From assembly GCA_964518765.1 (NCBI GenBank), contig CAZFJC010000002.1, positions 62,001 to 126,000 of the forward strand: 64,000 bases of DNA, given 5' to 3'. This DNA comes from CAZPNX01 sp964518765 (GTDB taxonomy: Bacteria; Edwardsbacteria; AC1; EtOH8). Positions 61,302 through 64,000 of this stretch are shown here, piece after piece. Position 1 is the stretch's first letter, and each line of letters begins with the position of its first letter. The notes beneath the pieces were generated by a model. It saw only the letters and a program-made list of their open reading frames with translations. It did no database searches and was not told the origin of the DNA. The position numbers were made by a program, and so were the translations under genes.

Positions 61302-62387
61302 TTATTTATCCGCGTATCTCCGTGACTTGTCGAAATGACGCATGGCTTTAGCGATCGTCTTCCAGCGCTTGGCCTCCTCGATCCTGAGCCTGACATTACG
61401 GCGCCTTTCGTGGAAACTAGCCTCTCGGAGTATCTTTTGGTAACTGCGCAGCCTTTCCGGGCTGATGCTGCCACCCTCCACGGCCGCGCGCACGGCGCAG
61501 CCCGGCTCCCCCATGTGCCGGCAGTCCGAAAAGCGGCATTGTTCGGCCAGCTCCTCGATGTCCCGGAAGGTCTGGGATAGGCCCTCACCGCCCTCCCAGG
61601 TCTGCAGTTGGCGCAGCCCTGGGGTGTCGATCAAGATTCCACCGCTGTCAAGCAGGTGGATCTCCCGGCTGGTGGTTGTATGCCGCCCACGGTCCTTATA
61701 TCCTGAGACCTCCGCCGTTTTTATATAGTCGCCCCCCAGAAGCCGGTTTATGATGGTCGACTTGCCCACCCCCGAGGAGCCCAGGAAGACAGCGGTCCTC
61801 CCGCTCCCCAGATAAAGGCCCAGCTTCCCTATGCCCTCGCCCGTGGCCGCGCTGATGGTGTGCACCGGGACGCCCGGCAACCGAGACTCCATCCCTGCCT
61901 GCAAGGCGACGGGTTCCGGACAAAGGTCCGATTTATTCAACAGCACCACCGGTGAAACGCCCCCATCATAAGCCGCCACCAGGAACCGTTCGATGCGGCT
62001 GGGGTTCAGTTCTCTGTTCAGGCTGCCCACTATGAAGGCCGTGTCCACGTTGGCCGCCAATACCTGCTCCCTGGTCTCGGCGCCGGCGGAGTTCCTCGAG
62101 ATCCTGCTTTTCCTCGGGAGTATGCGGCTTATCGCCGCGCCGCCAACCTCCGACGCCTCCAGCACCGCCCAGTCGCCCACCGCCGGCTGGAATGCCTCGC
62201 CCGGTACGGACCTGCGGAGCCGTCCCTGGTATAAGGCCGCCACTTCCCCGCTTTCGGTGAGCACCCGGCATGAGGTAGGATGGACCTGCGAGATCCTTCC
62301 CGGCCGGATATGCCCTCCGCCCTCCCCTTTCGAATCCTCGAAATGCGCCCTATGGAAATCGTTCCAGCCCAATTGGAGAAGGTCCAT
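61302..62387 (-). CDS. rsgA: RsgA, ribosome small-subunit-dependent GTPase A
   Basis: 361 residues. OB fold, then the circularly permuted GTPase order: G4 VVLLNKSDLC, G1 FLGSSGVGKSTIINRLLG, G3 LIDTPGLRQL. C-terminal zinc motif FSDCRHMGEPGCAV. Basic C-terminal helix (RRNVRLRIEEAKRWKTIAKA). Checks 30S maturation. It begins a co-directional run through GNAT, deacetylase and the ABC pair. Confidence 0.95.
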   Translation of the reverse strand: MDLLQLGWNDFHRAHFEDSKGEGGGHIRPGRISQVHPTSCRVLTESGEVAALYQGRLRRSVPGEAFQPAVGDWAVLEASEVGGAAISRILPRKSRISRNSAGAETREQVLAANVDTAFIVGSLNRELNPSRIERFLVAAYDGGVSPVVLLNKSDLCPEPVALQAGMESRLPGVPVHTISAATGEGIGKLGLYLGSGRTAVFLGSSGVGKSTIINRLLGGDYIKTAEVSGYKDRGRHTTTSREIHLLDSGGILIDTPGLRQLQTWEGGEGLSQTFRDIEELAEQCRFSDCRHMGEPGCAVRAAVEGGSISPERLRSYQKILREASFHERRRNVRLRIEEAKRWKTIAKAMRHFDKSRRYADK

Positions 62388-62471
62388 CGTTCTTGTTCTT
62401 ATCGTGATTAACTCTTTGATGTGTTTGATCGCAGCTGCCCTTGGTTGCTTGATGATGATAAGGCGCCTTGC

Positions 62472-62615
62472 TTACGGCTCTCCGACGCCTCGACGGCATA
62501 ATTGCTCGTCGTCGGGCAGGCGGCCTTCGCCGATCACCGCCGTGGCTGGGTGATTCTTGAAAACCTCGATCAGGGACTCTTGGTTGCTTAGGCGCTTCAA
62601 TATCGTTTCCATCAT
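62472..62615 (-). CDS. Small ORF with strong ribosome site (47 codons)
   Basis: Starts with ATGATG at 62610-62615, preceded by AAAGGAGGGATCGA, one of the best ribosome sites in the window. Product begins MMETILKRLSNQESLIEVFK and ends LCRRGVGEP; 47 residues, no signal peptide. It has no close promoter; two terminators lie between it and the promoter at 62942-62970. It may be a real small protein or the truncated start of a lost gene. Not recognised. Confidence 0.55.
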   Translation of the reverse strand: MMETILKRLSNQESLIEVFKNHPATAVIGEGRLPDDEQLCRRGVGEP

Positions 62616-62674
62616 TCGATCCCTCCTTTCCGCCCGATATGTCCGAACTGGCGACCGGCTGGAGCAGCTGTGAT

Positions 62675-62704
62675 AAAAAAGCCGCGGGTTTTAACCTGCG
62701 GCTC
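62675..62704 (-). terminator. Second terminator downstream of candidate small RNA
   Basis: Minus strand AGCCGCAGGTT, AA loop, AACCCGCGGCT (with a G-U pair), then six Ts. Confidence 0.85.
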
Positions 62705-62726
62705 TGCAAATTATTGCCTTGCGGGC

Positions 62727-62762
62727 AAAAAACAGAGGCCACAGGTTCCAGCACCCGTGGCC
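62727..62762 (-). terminator. First terminator of candidate small RNA
   Basis: Minus strand GGCCACGGGT, 6-nt loop, ACCTGTGGCC (one G-U pair), then TCTGTTTTTT. Confidence 0.88.
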
Positions 62763-62935
62763 CCCGGAGTCATGCTATTTCAAGCATTTACACGCATCGG
62801 CCGACAGGCGCACCTCTCCCACCGTTTCCGGTGTCGGAGATGTGGAAGATGTATACTCGATCTAGGATCATCTTGAAATTCTTCCCCTTTGTCGGCGTTG
62901 TTTGGTTGTTATTGGTAAACCGGAATATTTAGTTT
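62727..62935 (-). ncRNA. Candidate small non-coding RNA or leader (~210 nt)
   Basis: Predicted start near 62935, six bases after a perfect-consensus promoter, and end at the terminator at 62727. Inside is a long stem (62811-62844) capped by a GAAA tetraloop (CACCG/CGGTG arms) with a second 9-bp arm, and a small ATGCT/AGCAT hairpin. The strand has only one short frame (27 codons, starting MILDRVYIF) with a poorly spaced ribosome site. It does not match 6S, SRP, tmRNA, RNase P or a riboswitch I can recall. Could also be an attenuator ahead of the small ORF. Confidence 0.6.
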
Positions 62936-62941
62936 TATCGG

Positions 62942-62970
62942 ATTATATAAAAAAATAGGGTTTTTGTCAA
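62942..62970 (-). promoter_or_regulatory. Perfect-consensus sigma-70 promoter
   Basis: Minus strand TTGACA (62965-62970), 17-bp spacer, TATAAT (62942-62947). It begins 19 bp beyond the end of the decayed secreted-protein gene. Confidence 0.92.
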
Positions 62971-62988
62971 GCGTTTTTTCTGGCGTTG

Positions 62989-63349
62989 TCACCTCAGGCG
63001 GATCAATCTGATAAATGCTTTGCTGCCGCCGGATTCCACCTTAACGAAATATGTCCCCGCCGAAACGGCTTTACCCCTTTCATCCCTTCCGTCCCAAACA
63101 AGCCGAGGTTTTTCCGGGCTGAAGCCAGCCGCCATCCAGCGAGGCCACCCTCACCCCCAGCGGATTATAGATGTCTGTCATCGCCCTTCACGGTGCCGAT
63201 CGGAAAGTTTGAAGATTTACTGCGGTCGGATGCACTTTGTCCGGGCCGAGCCTTGCCTCTCCATAGCAGGGGCCGTTTGCCGAAGGGATAATGGCCATCG
63301 CTGACGAAGCCCCGATGCCTGACCCGAGGAACATCAGTGAAAGAATCAT
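62989..63349 (-). pseudogene. Decayed secreted protein: signal peptide plus frameshifted sorting domain
   Basis: From ATG 63349 the frame gives a signal peptide (MILSLMFLGSGIGASSAMA) and about 34 more residues, then TGA at 63188. In the same frame after that stop the sequence reads TDIYNPLGVRVASLDGG, the start of the FlgD/Por-like sorting fold, then shifts frame near 63120 to RLVWDGRDERGKAVSAGTYF and KVESGG to its stop at 62989. The middle of the protein is missing. So this is a remnant with an internal deletion, one stop and one frameshift. Confidence 0.75.
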
Positions 63350-63403
63350 CAGCGGCCAATGTCGGCCTGGTTTTAGCTTTTTTATCGCAGTTTTGGTTCT
63401 CTG

Positions 63404-64000
63404 TTAAAGACCGCTCAGCATCTGCCAATACCTGGGTATCGGCCACAGCCCGGCGTCCACCCTTTCCTCCAGATCGTCCACCACCTCCCTGACGGCGTGC
63501 AGCGAGGGGCGGACCGAGCGGGCGCAGAAGCCGGCCGCCTGCACCGCGTCCATGTGCTTCAGCTCCTCGTTCTGGGAGTCGAGCTCGGCCAGCTGCCTGA
63601 CGATGTCCTCCATCCTCAGACTGATCTTCCTCAGGTATTCACGCTGGCCCTTAAGCACAGTGCCGGGCTGTAACCCAGACTCGGCCTTCTGCATCGACTC
63701 GGCCAGCTCCGACTGATAGCGGAATCCGGCCGGCAGGAAAAGGGTTCGCAGCATGTTGCGGGCGATGCGCAGCTCCAGCTCCACAGTCTTGACGTAGACA
63801 TCCCGTTTCACCCGGTGCCTGGCCTCCAGCTCCCTGGCGGTCATTACCCCGTGCCTGGTGAACAGCTCCACGTTCTTACCGCGTTCCAGGAAGTCCAGGG
63901 CCTCGGGGGTGTCCCGGGCGATGGCCAGCCCCCGGGATTCGATCTCGGCCAGCCATTCTCGGGAATAGTTGTCTCCATCGTAGTGAGCCGCTCTGGCCCT
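63404..64000 (-). CDS. glnN: Glutamine synthetase type III, C-terminal part (cut by window edge)
   Basis: 198 residues in frame to the edge with no start in the window. It matches the GSIII C-terminus: YDGDNYSREWLAEIESRGL, FLERGKNVELFTRHGVMTA, RELEARHRVKRDVYVKTVEL, LFLPAGFRYQSELAESMQK and the final LWPIPRYWQML. Catalytic residues lie upstream outside the window. GSIII makes glutamine from glutamate, ammonia and ATP as a large dodecamer. Confidence 0.88.
   Translation of the reverse strand, partial: RARAAHYDGDNYSREWLAEIESRGLAIARDTPEALDFLERGKNVELFTRHGVMTARELEARHRVKRDVYVKTVELELRIARNMLRTLFLPAGFRYQSELAESMQKAESGLQPGTVLKGQREYLRKISLRMEDIVRQLAELDSQNEELKHMDAVQAAGFCARSVRPSLHAVREVVDDLEERVDAGLWPIPRYWQMLSGL

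Noticed and set aside
62727..62800. Resemblance to a tracrRNA tail (GAAATAGCA then a terminator)
   Set aside because: No cas genes or CRISPR repeats in the window, and the match is only a short word.
62727..62935. 6S RNA identity for the candidate small RNA
   Set aside because: The two ends do not pair into the long closing stem with a central bubble expected of 6S RNA.
63165..63446. 93-codon minus-strand frame
   Set aside because: It lies in another frame over the signal peptide of the decayed secreted gene and shows no domain.

Overview
The window is GC-rich bacterial DNA with almost every gene on the minus strand. It carries pilMNOPQ, MglA/roadblock GTPase genes, many TPR proteins, LVIVD-type propeller repeats, an M6 protease, and secreted proteins ending in a FlgD/Por-like C-terminal sorting fold. 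Together these suggest an uncultured Gram-negative of the FCB/WOR-3/TA06/Edwardsbacteria kind. That placement is inference from gene content; there is no rRNA marker here. A run of exactly 100 Ns (14087-14186) shows it is a scaffold from an assembly.

Layout. 1-499: 5' part of an M6-family metalloprotease. 714-3335: sigma-54 activator and a lipoprotein. 3422-30655: one long minus-strand chemosensory cluster that starts at a good sigma-70 promoter (30701-30729). In transcription order it reads cheW, cheY, cheA, cheC, a 949-residue TPR protein, a DUF4160/DUF2442 pair, DUF4388-TPR, TPR-roadblock, two roadblock proteins, MglA-like GTPase, DnaA-like ATPase without the DNA-binding domain, DUF4388-TPR, cheR, cheD, a propeller gene, cheB, TPR, CheW-like, two membrane chemoreceptors, CheW-like, Ser/Thr kinase with PEGA repeats, and a DUF5683 protein. 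Many junctions are 4-bp ATGA/GTGA overlaps. 30656-32470: AT-rich segment with two tandem secreted paralogs of unknown function.

32486-37815: tripartite MacAB-TolC-type efflux operon led by a TetR regulator, with a consensus promoter and an 18-bp palindromic operator. 37840-43095: glycosyltransferase 9, MsbA-like ABC exporter, DUF502 protein, CBS protein, ScpB. 43299-43568: ribosomal protein S20. 43638-48548: type IV pilus operon pilMNOPQ led by a small HTH protein. 48774-53335: lipoprotein, CsgG/FlgO-like protein, ABC-F ATPase, secreted endonuclease I. 53571-62387: heterodimeric ABC exporter, HDAC-family deacetylase, giant GNAT fusion, RsgA. 62472-63349: small ORF, a candidate small RNA, and a decayed secreted-protein gene. 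63404-64000: 3' part of type III glutamine synthetase.

How it may work together: CheA/CheW/receptor signalling, CheB/CheR/CheD/CheC adaptation, an MglA-roadblock switch and PilMNOPQ in the same 48 kb resemble the logic of Myxococcus polarity control (Frz, MglA/MglB, type IV pili). The unusual parts are the DnaA-like ATPase, the Ser/Thr kinase and the two DUF4388-TPR proteins built into the operon. Two foreign-looking modules (DUF4160/DUF2442 and the propeller gene) interrupt this cluster, and each is bounded by about 45-bp imperfect direct repeats.
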